Source: SAR324 cluster bacterium JCVI-SC AAA005 (lineage in GTDB: Bacteria > SAR324 > NAC60-12). Taken from it: a stretch of 35,832 bases of DNA. The stretch spans positions 1-35,832 of the forward strand of contig AGAU01000169.1 in NCBI GenBank assembly GCA_000224765.2. Direction: 5' to 3'. The notes under the pieces were generated by a model that was given only the letters and a program-made list of their open reading frames with translations, made no database searches and was not told the DNA's origin. Of the stretch, positions 17,699 through 24,982 are shown one piece after another. The translations under genes and the position numbers were made by a program. Within the stretch, counting starts at the first letter, position 1, and each line of letters begins with the position of its first letter.

Positions 17699-18502
17699 TC
17701 ATTGTCTGCTTCCACGATTTCCAGAGTCCCATTTCTTTTTTAACTTCTCAGCAATCTTCACTCGTTGTTCTTGGGTCAGTATCGTATGGAAGTCAGTGAA
17801 CCCCTGAGCCAATAATGGAAGCTTGGACTGGACTTCAGACCACCTAATATCAAGCAGAGCTTTTACATCCTCCACATTTACTGAGTCCTGCAGCATCTGC
17901 TCGTACATCTCTTCTCTCAACCCTATATGGCGTTCCCTAAATCCCTCTGATTTACTTCGTAAAGTATTGATTAGATTTGTTATCTCTTCCTCCTGAGTAT
18001 TATCAAGATCTAGTGCGATGGACATTCCAAAGACGATGCGTGATGTATTTGAAGATTCTAGACGCGCAAGATGATTGGATTCCCAACCTTTGGACATTTG
18101 CTCTTTTAACTTAATGCGTTGTTCGGGAGTCAGCATCGTATGGAAATCAGTAAAATTTTGTGCCAGCTCTGGCAACCTGGTATGAACAGAAGCCCAGTTG
18201 GCTTCAAGCAAAGCATTCACATCTAATACATCCACTGAATCTTCCTGCATCTGAGTGATAATTTCTTCTCGCAGTTGTGCCCGAAGTTCCTTGAGTATCT
18301 TAAATTCAGGACGAGCAGTATCGACAACCCTGGCCATTTCCCGCGTCTGCAAATCATTTAGATCTAGTGTGCTGGATGTTTCTGAAACAATGTCGGATGT
18401 GCTCATAGTATCTTGCTGGCCACAACCTACCAAAAACGTTGCTGATGTAACCGCGATTAGCAGAGACTGCCTGAGTGTTTTGAAAGTTTTGGATTCTGAC
18501 AT
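17699..18502 (-). CDS. Spy/CpxP-like periplasmic lipoprotein with tandem repeat
   Basis: A 267-residue lipoprotein. The signal peptide ends at a lipobox (FLVGCG, lipidated C27). The mature part is highly helical and consists of two copies of a Spy/CpxP-like unit at about 66-141 and 182-258. Each has REEM/REEI, Q.DSV.V.DV.ALL, W..V...LP.LAQ.FTDFHT and LT.EQR.K. The LTxEQR motif is the LTxxQ hallmark of Spy, CpxP and CnrX-type periplasmic stress proteins, which are normally one unit of 150-170 residues, so a fused double unit is unusual. A two-component system is divergent 210 bases away, as in CpxP-CpxRA and related metal-stress loci. Likely periplasmic chaperone or metal or stress sensor, possibly feeding back on the kinase. 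Confidence 0.8.
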   Translation of the reverse strand: MSESKTFKTLRQSLLIAVTSATFLVGCGQQDTMSTSDIVSETSSTLDLNDLQTREMARVVDTARPEFKILKELRAQLREEIITQMQEDSVDVLDVNALLEANWASVHTRLPELAQNFTDFHTMLTPEQRIKLKEQMSKGWESNHLARLESSNTSRIVFGMSIALDLDNTQEEEITNLINTLRSKSEGFRERHIGLREEMYEQMLQDSVNVEDVKALLDIRWSEVQSKLPLLAQGFTDFHTILTQEQRVKIAEKLKKKWDSGNRGSRQ

Positions 18503-18607
18503 AGCGCTTCTCCTAAAGTAGCGTGACTTAAATACCCTTATGTACTATCAGTTGAACCATTCGGGGCAATTGAACTGTCAATTAGTTTAGGAGAGAAATC
18601 TTTCACC

Positions 18608-18640
18608 AACCTTTCGGAAACCTTACAAAATAGAAAGGTT
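18608..18640. promoter_or_regulatory. Candidate response-regulator operator, direct repeat
   Basis: AACCTT occurs at 18608-18613 and again at 18619-18624, exactly 11 bases apart, followed by the inverse AAGGTT at 18635-18640. Tandem half-sites spaced by one helical turn are the usual target of OmpR-family regulators. The site lies in the 210-base space between the divergent Spy-like gene and the OmpR-type regulator gene, so autoregulation and joint control are plausible. No binding has been shown. Confidence 0.4.
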
Positions 18641-18712
18641 ATGGAAACGACTTCCAGATTAGATAAGCCGAGCTAAACTCATGCATCATTTTCATTATTT
18701 GGAGAAGCTACA

Positions 18713-19384
18713 TTGAAACTACTTTTGCTAGAGGATGATCCCAAGGTCGCTGATTTCATAAAAAAAGGCCTAAGAGAAGCAGGATTTGTTGTCGAGCATG
18801 CTACACAAGGTGAGATTGCTCTGAGCTTAGCTCAATCAGAGGAGTATGATGTGGCCGTACTGGATGTTATGGTTCCAGGCTTGAGCGGACTGTCCGTAAT
18901 TCAAAAGCTGCGAGAGCAGAAAAATCCAATTCCTGTTCTTATTCTCAGTGCCAAGCACACATTGAAAGATCGAGTGAATGGAATTGAGTTGGGAGCGGAT
19001 GATTACCTGACCAAGCCTTTTTCCTTCACAGAATTGCTTGTCCGCGTACAAGCTCTGATCCGACGTAACTCGCTAAATGCAGAACCAACTACCCTTCAAT
19101 ATGCAGATCTGGTGATGAATCTGCTTACCCGGGAAGTGTTACGCTCCAAGTATCCCCTACAATTGCAGCCACGCGAATTCAGTCTGTTGGAATACTTTCT
19201 CCGGTACCCGGGACGAGTACTGTCCAAAACATTTATTTTAGAGCATGTCTGGGATTATGATTTTGATCCTCAGACAAATGTAGTTGATGTGCTTGTTTCA
19301 CGTTTGCGCAGCAAAGTAGACAGAGACTTTGAAACCAAACTGATCCATACACTTCGAGGCGTGGGATATGTACTTAAGCTTTGA
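18713..19384 (+). CDS. OmpR/PhoB-family response regulator
   Basis: A 223-residue two-domain regulator. The receiver domain (1-115) has the acidic pair E7-D8-D9 region (LLEDDP), phospho-acceptor D51 in VAVLDVMVPG, S79 and K101 (LTKPF). The winged-helix DNA-binding domain (about 125-222) ends in DVLVSRLRSKVD and THTLRGVGYVL-type residues (LIHTLRGVGYVL). The start is TTG 18713, preceded by GGAGAAG at a good distance. It overlaps the kinase gene by 17 bases, so the two are translationally coupled. Sequence style is closest to the CusR/CopR/QseB branch, which responds to metals or envelope signals. It is divergent from the Spy-like lipoprotein, which it probably controls. Confidence 0.93.
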   Translation: MKLLLLEDDPKVADFIKKGLREAGFVVEHATQGEIALSLAQSEEYDVAVLDVMVPGLSGLSVIQKLREQKNPIPVLILSAKHTLKDRVNGIELGADDYLTKPFSFTELLVRVQALIRRNSLNAEPTTLQYADLVMNLLTREVLRSKYPLQLQPREFSLLEYFLRYPGRVLSKTFILEHVWDYDFDPQTNVVDVLVSRLRSKVDRDFETKLIHTLRGVGYVLKL

Positions 19385-20822
19385 ACGCTTGAGACCCCGG
19401 AGCTTGCAAGCACGGATGACAATCTTTGGTGCCCTCCTCTTCTTTTTCTCAGCCTTGTTGGTAGTTGGTTTTTCTGGATTTTTCCTTCACAAAGAGTTTG
19501 AGTCCAGACTTCAGCAAAGCATTCTCTGGAAAATTGAGCACTATTCGAAGCTACATCTACAGTCCAGAGCTTTGCTTTTGTTAACCCTGCAACAGGAGGA
19601 CGATCAGAATCGAATACGTGGAACTTGGCTCCACTGGCAAGAAGATTCCGAAGTTCTTTGGGAAACAATCCCAGGGGACTGGAAAAAAGATCCCGCAACA
19701 ATGAGTTCTCTTCTGCATACCCATTTACTTTCCGGTAATGAATGGAGTCTTATACCTCCCAAGAATATCGAACTGTCAAGCAGTAGTCCAATTGAGGAAC
19801 ATCATCAACTAGATCTTGAAAAGGAGCTTCTAATTACTGCGCGAGTTCTTTCCGATGGCTCTGTTTTAGGCATTGGAGAGTCCCATGCCTCCACGCAACT
19901 TCATATCAAACTTTTCAGACGCAAAGTTTTTCGGATTCTCCTGGCAGTGGGAATTGTCAGTATATTAGTAGGCTGGTTTTTTACACGAAAAGCCATGCAA
20001 CCCATCCAAGATCTCGTGAAAACAACTGAAACAGTAGCTGCGGGACGCTTAGACGCTCGTGTCCCAGAGCCTGACACCTCAGGTGAACTAGCTAAACTTA
20101 CGCGGCTCTACAATGAGATGTTGGAACGTATTGAACACTTGGTTACGACCATGAATGAGTCACTTGACAATGTGGCTCATGACCTGAGAACCCCGCTGAT
20201 GCGTTTGCGTAACTCAATAGAGTTGGTGATGGCTAACGAGACAGCATCGGTAGTAGAACTTAGGGAGGCTTTATTGGATGTTGCGGAAGAAGCAGAGCAG
20301 ATTCAATTACTGTTGACTGCGTTGATGAATCAGGCTGAAGCTAGAGTAGGTACTATGCGCCTGAATCAAGAATTGATTGACATGAATGTGTTAACACAGG
20401 AGGTTTGTGAGTTATATGAGTTGCTAGCTGAAGAAAAGCAAATAACCCTGCAAAAGAATTTTGCAGAAGCATCCGTGTTTCTTCAAGCAGATCCAGTCAG
20501 GCTGCGCCAGGCTCTCGGAAATCTTCTTGACAACGCGATAAAGTTCACACCAGAAGGAGGACTCATAACAGTGAGTATCCATTCTGAACCCAACGTGGTA
20601 ATCATCGAAATCAAGGACACTGGAGTCGGTATCTCTGAGAGTGATCAGTTCAGAATCTTTGAAAGGCTCTACCGGGCAGACAAAAGCAGAAGTACAAAAG
20701 GAATCGGTCTCGGCCTAAGTCTTGTTCAGGGTATAATTCAAGCCCATGGAGCTAGCATTCAAGTCATAAGCGCTCCTAATCAAGGAAGCACCTTTCGAAT
20801 TGAATTTTTACATTCAACATAA
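19368..20822 (+). CDS. Sensor histidine kinase, HAMP-containing
   Basis: A 484-residue membrane kinase. Membrane segments at about 20-40 and 188-206 enclose a periplasmic sensor of about 145 residues with no Cys and few His (HHQL at 145-147), not an obvious metal cluster. A HAMP linker follows (about 207-260), then the dimerisation helix with phospho-acceptor H271 in NVAHDLRTPLMRLRNSIE. The ATP-binding domain has the N box DNAIKFTPEGG, DTGVGI, F box FERLYRADKS and GIGLGLSLV. All catalytic boxes are intact. It partners the overlapping response regulator. The VAHDLRTPL variant of the H box is common in CusS/PcoS/IrlS-like kinases. The signal is probably envelope stress or a metal, suggested mainly by the divergent Spy-like gene. 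Confidence 0.92.
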   Translation: MYLSFERLRPRSLQARMTIFGALLFFFSALLVVGFSGFFLHKEFESRLQQSILWKIEHYSKLHLQSRALLLLTLQQEDDQNRIRGTWLHWQEDSEVLWETIPGDWKKDPATMSSLLHTHLLSGNEWSLIPPKNIELSSSSPIEEHHQLDLEKELLITARVLSDGSVLGIGESHASTQLHIKLFRRKVFRILLAVGIVSILVGWFFTRKAMQPIQDLVKTTETVAAGRLDARVPEPDTSGELAKLTRLYNEMLERIEHLVTTMNESLDNVAHDLRTPLMRLRNSIELVMANETASVVELREALLDVAEEAEQIQLLLTALMNQAEARVGTMRLNQELIDMNVLTQEVCELYELLAEEKQITLQKNFAEASVFLQADPVRLRQALGNLLDNAIKFTPEGGLITVSIHSEPNVVIIEIKDTGVGISESDQFRIFERLYRADKSRSTKGIGLGLSLVQGIIQAHGASIQVISAPNQGSTFRIEFLHST

Positions 20823-20912
20823 AATTTTTTGAATGTTTCAAACATCATAAATATTTCGCTGAAAAAATACAAAACCCCCTAATCGAAGAAGTGGAATCTC
20901 AAAACAATTAAA

Positions 20913-21698
20913 TTAATGTTTTTCCAATACCTCCCCAACACGCCTCAGTACCCCAATCAATATTCTCATCTTTTCCGAATCAACTGAATAATCTTCAGCC
21001 AAATAAAGCCAATGATTGATCTCAATCATCAGTGATTAAACACGCTGATCTTTCCAATAATGTTTCATCGGGACAATGGTTCCACTGAAAGGCTGATCCC
21101 GAGCAGTCAAATAGCCGCAACTCTCTAATTCACCCTCAATCTTTGCCACTAGCTCTTCAAGAGTATGTAAGTCATCCGTCCCTAAACAAAAGTCTAGCCG
21201 GAAAGCTGTTTGTTGTAGCTCATAAGGTAAAGGTAGAGCAGGGAAACTGTGCCCGTCTATAATCAGACAGTGATTATTGTCTGAGAGAGATTCCTCAACA
21301 GTTTCTGTCAGCTTTTGGTGATGAGGATTGTAAAATTGTTTCAGTAATTCCTGACGCTTACCGTGGGTAGACACCTTGCGTAGCGGCTGAAGCAAAGATC
21401 CCTTAGTGTAAGTTACACCCATGCCTAGCTGGCTCATCCGTTCTTGAGAATCATCAGAGAAACGCTCTGGATCAACAATAATCCGACTCACAGGAAATAC
21501 TATTGCTTTTGCTTCTGGGAAGACCTGCTGGAAAATTCTATCTGTAGCGTGATCAGTGATGCGATTAAGTTCTTCCTGGAGTTCCTGATCTGATAGAAAG
21601 AAGTCTTGAAGAAGGTCTTCTGAAAGAAAAGTGGAGGCCTGGGGAAGGTGCAACACGATTGAGGACGACATCCGCACAAACCATTCTGTGAATGGCAA
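20913..21698 (-). pseudogene. N-formylglutamate amidohydrolase (FGase) family, internal TAA near the 3' end
   Basis: The first 220 codons match the FGase family: IVLHLPQAS, ITDHATDRIF, FPVSRIIVDPERFSDD, GMGVTYTKG, YNPHHQKL, LIIDGHSFP, LGTDDLHT and FSGTIVPMKHYWKDQ. A TAA at 21036-21038 then interrupts the frame, which continues SLMIEINHWLYLAEDYSVDS to 20913. In family members the MIE(V/I)N..LY strand and helix belong to the enzyme core. The fragment at 2660-2880 has CAA (Gln) exactly where this copy has TAA. So the gene is truncated by one C-to-T change. The 220-residue product may be partly stable but lacks a conserved block. The start is TTG 21698 or, more likely, ATG 21671; neither has a strong ribosome binding site. 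These enzymes hydrolyse N-formyl-amino acids. Confidence 0.8.
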
Positions 21699-21730
21699 AT
21701 GGGCTTTTTCTTTTGCGTGACAAGGTAACC

Positions 21731-21865
21731 ATGATCTGCAGAGAGACTCAGATTGTGGACGCTGTTCTTAAATTGTTAGGACATCGTAGTGTCATAGCAA
21801 TTTCAGCTTACTTGGAAGTCAAGGTTTTGGAAGTATTAGGCTTGGCGCGTAGGAATAAAGTGTAG
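21731..21865 (+). pseudogene. Tyrosine recombinase C-terminal fragment
   Basis: A 44-codon frame contains VDAVLKLLGHRSVIAISAYL followed by EVKVLEVLGLARRNKV and a stop. LLGHRS with a Tyr ten residues later is the box II/nucleophile region of phage-type integrases. Nothing upstream matches the rest of the family. It lies immediately beside the FGase gene start, on the opposite strand. Confidence 0.5.
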
Positions 21866-22137
21866 ACCCAATTGGTAAAAAAGTTAGAGAATCGATAGAA
21901 TCCAGTGTAGAAGTACCTTACAGTACTTGGCTATAGATGGTTAAATATGATGATTATTCAGAATCTTAAAAATCACAACTTCTACAAGAATATTAAATAT
22001 CTTATTACTTTTTGGTCAAGGTTTAAAAGTGATCTACTTTGTAAAGCTGTCAAAATGATTTGATTCAAAAACTAATCAATGATGTAGATTAATTATGTGA
22101 ATCACTCTATCTCAATTAAAAATCAAAATAAGTTTAA

Positions 22138-23355
22138 ATGAATCATAAAGCATCTGTTCTTAGGTCAGCTAATATTCCTGCAATATCAGTTTGGTTGTTA
22201 GCCGCAATAATGGGAACAGGCTTTCTAGGTATTACAGTTATTGCTCCTGCACTCGGAGCAATAACTGTATATTTCAAAGCTAGCGAAGCAGAAGCACAAT
22301 TATTATTATCTGGGTTTTTTCTATCTATGGCTATTTCTCAGCTAATTTATGGACCTCTTTCAGATATTTTTGGTAGACGGCCTTTTTTACTAATTGGTCT
22401 ATTGCTTTATTCGATTGGGGGACTATTGGCAAGCTTTGCTCAATCTATGGAGATACTTATTTCAGCAAGGATTATCCAAGGCTTAGGGGCTGCTGCTGTA
22501 GTCTCCATCGCCAGAGTCATTATTAACGATGTCTACGATCGATTGGAAGGAGCCAGTGCTTTTGCTTTAATGAGTATGATAATGTCTGTAGTTCCGATAC
22601 TGAGCTTTGTATTTGGAGGAATAGTTTGTGATTTAATTGGTTGGAGGGGAACGATGTTCCTGATTTGTATATCTAGTGCATTATTACTTATTATTGTAAT
22701 AATAACATTGCCTGAAACAAACTATAAAAAAAATAAAAATTTTCAATTTACCTCAGTTTTTAATGATTATGTAACGCTGATGAAAAACAAAAATTTTCTT
22801 GCTTTCATGTTAACATCTTCAAGTTGTGCCGGAATCTTTTTTACGATGGTTGGGTTCATATCTTTTGAATATATCAGGATAGGAGTAAAGCCAGCTGAAA
22901 TAGGTTTTTGGTTTATGCTAAATCCTTGTGGTTACATATTGGGAAATTATATAACGAAACGCTATGTTGGGAAATTTGGTATTGAATCTATGTCTCAATT
23001 AGGTGGATGCATGTGTTTGATTTCAGTAGTTTCACTATTTGTACCTTGGACTTTTGACTTAAACCACCCATCTTTACTTGGTCTGTCCGGATTGTTGCTT
23101 GGTTTTGCATCAGGGTTTGTAATTGCTAATACAACTATTGGTGCAATGTCATCGGCTGGGGATTCTAGCGGGAATGCATCTGGAGTTGTCGGAGCAGCTC
23201 AGTTGGGGTTCGGTATTTTAGGTGGAGCTATAGTAGTAAATATAGGTGGATATGAGCATTTTGAAAGGGGTTTGTTAGTTCTGGTAGCACTATCAATTAT
23301 ATCTTTATATTTTGCTACTGTTTCTAGAATTCTAAAAAACAAAACTATATTCTAG
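22138..23355 (+). CDS. MFS transporter, Bcr/CflA drug-resistance type
   Basis: A 405-residue major facilitator with twelve predicted helices. Motif A after helix 2 reads GPLSDIFGRRPFLLIG, the form seen in the Bcr/CflA subfamily, and SARIIQGLGAAAVVSIARVI with YDRLEGA is the helix 4 region of that group. The PETNYKK segment marks the central loop after helix 6. The family exports drugs and small molecules using the proton gradient in the inner membrane. ATG 22138 is preceded by an AT-rich region with a poor ribosome binding site (AAGTTTAA). Single AT-rich plus-strand gene; no neighbouring regulator. Confidence 0.88.
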   Translation: MNHKASVLRSANIPAISVWLLAAIMGTGFLGITVIAPALGAITVYFKASEAEAQLLLSGFFLSMAISQLIYGPLSDIFGRRPFLLIGLLLYSIGGLLASFAQSMEILISARIIQGLGAAAVVSIARVIINDVYDRLEGASAFALMSMIMSVVPILSFVFGGIVCDLIGWRGTMFLICISSALLLIIVIITLPETNYKKNKNFQFTSVFNDYVTLMKNKNFLAFMLTSSSCAGIFFTMVGFISFEYIRIGVKPAEIGFWFMLNPCGYILGNYITKRYVGKFGIESMSQLGGCMCLISVVSLFVPWTFDLNHPSLLGLSGLLLGFASGFVIANTTIGAMSSAGDSSGNASGVVGAAQLGFGILGGAIVVNIGGYEHFERGLLVLVALSIISLYFATVSRILKNKTIF

Positions 23356-23769
23356 GTAAAAAATATAGAGACTAAAAAGCAAGGTGTTAGGCTAGAAAGA
23401 AATTTTTAAACGAACCTGAATGTAAAAAATTAAATGCTAAATAAATTTGATAACAGAATTGGCATTATCAAGGAAAAAAGAGAATCTCCGATGGTATTTG
23501 AAGCAAAATATTGGAGTTTTTTGACTGCTTAGGGGCCTTCGAAACTGCGGCTCCCTGTTCAATTAATCACAGGTTGGACGTTGGAACAAACAATCCAAAT
23601 CTGTAGTTTTGAACGATATACTGATGGGAGACTATATTTTTGATGATAAGCATTATCCATTGTCCACATTGAAATGAGACTTTGGGGAACACAGTTCAAA
23701 TTTTAAAAATTCCGTACTTCAAACTAAATTTTTGAATATCTTGAGCAGAAGCCTTCAGTTGTGTGTTTC
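23356..23769. other. Non-coding stretch downstream of the MFS gene
   Basis: No gene, repeat or clear terminator hairpin recognised. Base composition rises in GC around 23530-23580, suggesting older degraded sequence, but no frame carries a recognisable product. Confidence 0.3.
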
Positions 23770-24015
23770 TCATTTCCACTCCTGATAGCTAATTTCCACC
23801 AGTATTAAACCAATACCCACAAAAGAATTTGTCGAATAGTCGAAGAATTCCCACATCCACTTCATCGAAGTTGGATTAATTTCCCACATCGTATCGGATC
23901 CCTCGGTGGATGATTTGCTCATAATCCCCCCTCTGAGGCATGCTTTGCCTGCAAGGGCATTAGCTTGGCAGAAAACAAGTAGCATCCATAAGTTTGGAAT
24001 TGTTCTCCGTTTCAT
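23770..24015 (-). CDS. Small exported protein, unknown
   Basis: An 81-residue protein with an N-terminal signal peptide (charged KRR, hydrophobic LWMLLVFCQANALA, likely cleavage after ALA at 22). The mature part is 59 residues, rich in Trp, Ser and Thr (TMWEINPTSMKWMWEFFDYS), and ends in a hydrophobic stretch FVGIGLILVEIS that could be a membrane anchor. The ATG at 24015 follows GGACC. It belongs to a cluster of short unrecognised genes (24260-24549). No family known to me. Confidence 0.5.
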   Translation of the reverse strand: MKRRTIPNLWMLLVFCQANALAGKACLRGGIMSKSSTEGSDTMWEINPTSMKWMWEFFDYSTNSFVGIGLILVEISYQEWK

Positions 24016-24259
24016 ATTTGGTCCATCGTTGGCGCTTTTTTAGCGCTCGAAACTTTTACATCGAAAGATTACCAATTGCCCTGCAGTTTGACTGGTTTGT
24101 ACTAACTCATGAAAAGGAGAGCGTGGCGAGTTAGCGAAGTCACCAAACCCACAAGGTGGGATGGAGAGGCCACTTCAAAACCAACGGCAATGCTCCACTC
24201 ATTTAATTAACCCCAGAAAATCAGAATTGCCACAACTGGACTCCAATTCGAGAAACTGT

Positions 24260-24382
24260 TTACTGGATGGATGGTACCTCCAGCAGTGTTTCTAGAACTG
24301 CCAGTGAGACAAAGACTACACCAATGTAGAGTGTCCAGAGTCCAATATTTCGGTTCGTGTTATCAGTTTGTAGGTACTGCAT
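24260..24382 (-). CDS. 40-residue single-span membrane microprotein
   Basis: ATG 24382 is preceded by AAGAGGAA at ideal distance. The product is a short polar head (MQYLQTDNTNRN), one membrane helix (IGLWTLYIGVVFVSLAVLET) and a short tail ending LLEVPSIQ. It is divergent from the 46-residue gene at 24409 with 26 bases between starts. A decayed copy with two in-frame stops lies at 32820-32938, in which the helix FVSLEVLEILLEV is still readable. Conservation of the peptide between copies supports real coding. Such proteins often modify a larger membrane partner or act as type I toxin-like peptides; nothing here decides between these. Not recognised. Confidence 0.6.
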   Translation of the reverse strand: MQYLQTDNTNRNIGLWTLYIGVVFVSLAVLETLLEVPSIQ

Positions 24383-24395
24383 GGTTCCTCTTAGG

Positions 24396-24446
24396 GATTG
24401 GTTGAGAGATGAAAAGTGTTTGTGCTTATAAATATATCAACCAATC
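24396..24446 (+). promoter_or_regulatory. Hairpin enclosing the microprotein start codon
   Basis: GATTGGTTGA (24396-24405) and TCAACCAATC (24437-24446) are perfect 10-base inverted repeats. The ATG of the 46-residue gene (24409) lies in the 31-base loop and the upstream arm covers the place of its ribosome binding site. The decayed second copy keeps the same arms (32951-32960 and 32992-33001) with one change that gives a G-U pair in RNA. This suggests translational control by mRNA folding. Confidence 0.45.
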
Positions 24447-24549
24447 GGAAAAACACGGAGGACAGTGGGGGGAGGCAAAGTATGGAAAGTTTTGCAAACA
24501 GGTATCGGGCTACACCATCGAAGAAATCAAATCACGGATACCAGCATGA
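24409..24549 (+). CDS. 46-residue Cys-containing microprotein
   Basis: The frame reads MKSVCAYKYINQSEKHGGQW and continues GEAKYGKFCKQVSGYTIEEI to a TGA at 24547. It has two Cys (5 and 29), many Lys, no signal peptide and no membrane helix; it may bind a metal or nucleic acid. A second copy at 32964-33112 keeps VC, I.QSEKH.G.WG, [FY]CKQ and GYT but has lost one G in a G-run and is frameshifted. Conservation at the peptide level across both sides of that shift supports coding. It is divergent from the membrane microprotein at 24260-24382. No family recognised. Confidence 0.6.
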   Translation: MKSVCAYKYINQSEKHGGQWGEAKYGKFCKQVSGYTIEEIKSRIPA

Positions 24550-24982
24550 AAAATCAATCATTCTAATTTTGAGTAACTATGGTCGTAACCAGTATAAATT
24601 GTGTAGTAAATATTATTTACAACAAACAGGATTCAAGCAAATATAAATTGATCCTTAGCTTCATTTTCACCATGATTTAAAACCTTCGAAAAAGTCTTCA
24701 TAGTGCACAAAATTAGTTGTGCATACTAAAGACCAAAGGCTCACCAAATAGTGGTAATAGATTACGATGTAACGTTAGTGAAAAAGATAAAATTTTCTAT
24801 CCTGATGAAATGGTATTTCGTCTCTAACTAAAATCCTTTAGGATGATAGTAAGGCTTATGTATAGCCGGGCATTCCTATTCAAACTTTTTTTAATTTTCC
24901 TAAATATCATCTATTAATAGCTATTTGGTTAGATTAAAAAATAACTGAATTTGATCTCTAAAATTAATAAAAATGAGGGGTT
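24550..24982. other. Non-coding stretch upstream of the second EamA gene
   Basis: Very AT-rich, no gene or repeat seen. Presumably holds the promoter for the gene at 24983. Confidence 0.3.

Noticed and set aside
18255..18521. 88-codon plus-strand frame
   Set aside because: Antisense to the Spy-like lipoprotein, with no supporting signal.
20913..21035. A separate small gene downstream of FGase (about 37 codons from an ATG at 21025)
   Set aside because: The peptide continues the FGase frame and matches the family's C-terminal strand; it is the rest of the same gene after a stop.
24120..24229. 33-codon plus-strand frame after AACTC
   Set aside because: No ribosome binding site, no conservation and odd composition.
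24416..24646. 76-codon plus-strand frame overlapping the Cys microprotein
   Set aside because: It is a different register of the cassette, is not conserved in the second copy and begins at an internal codon without a ribosome binding site.
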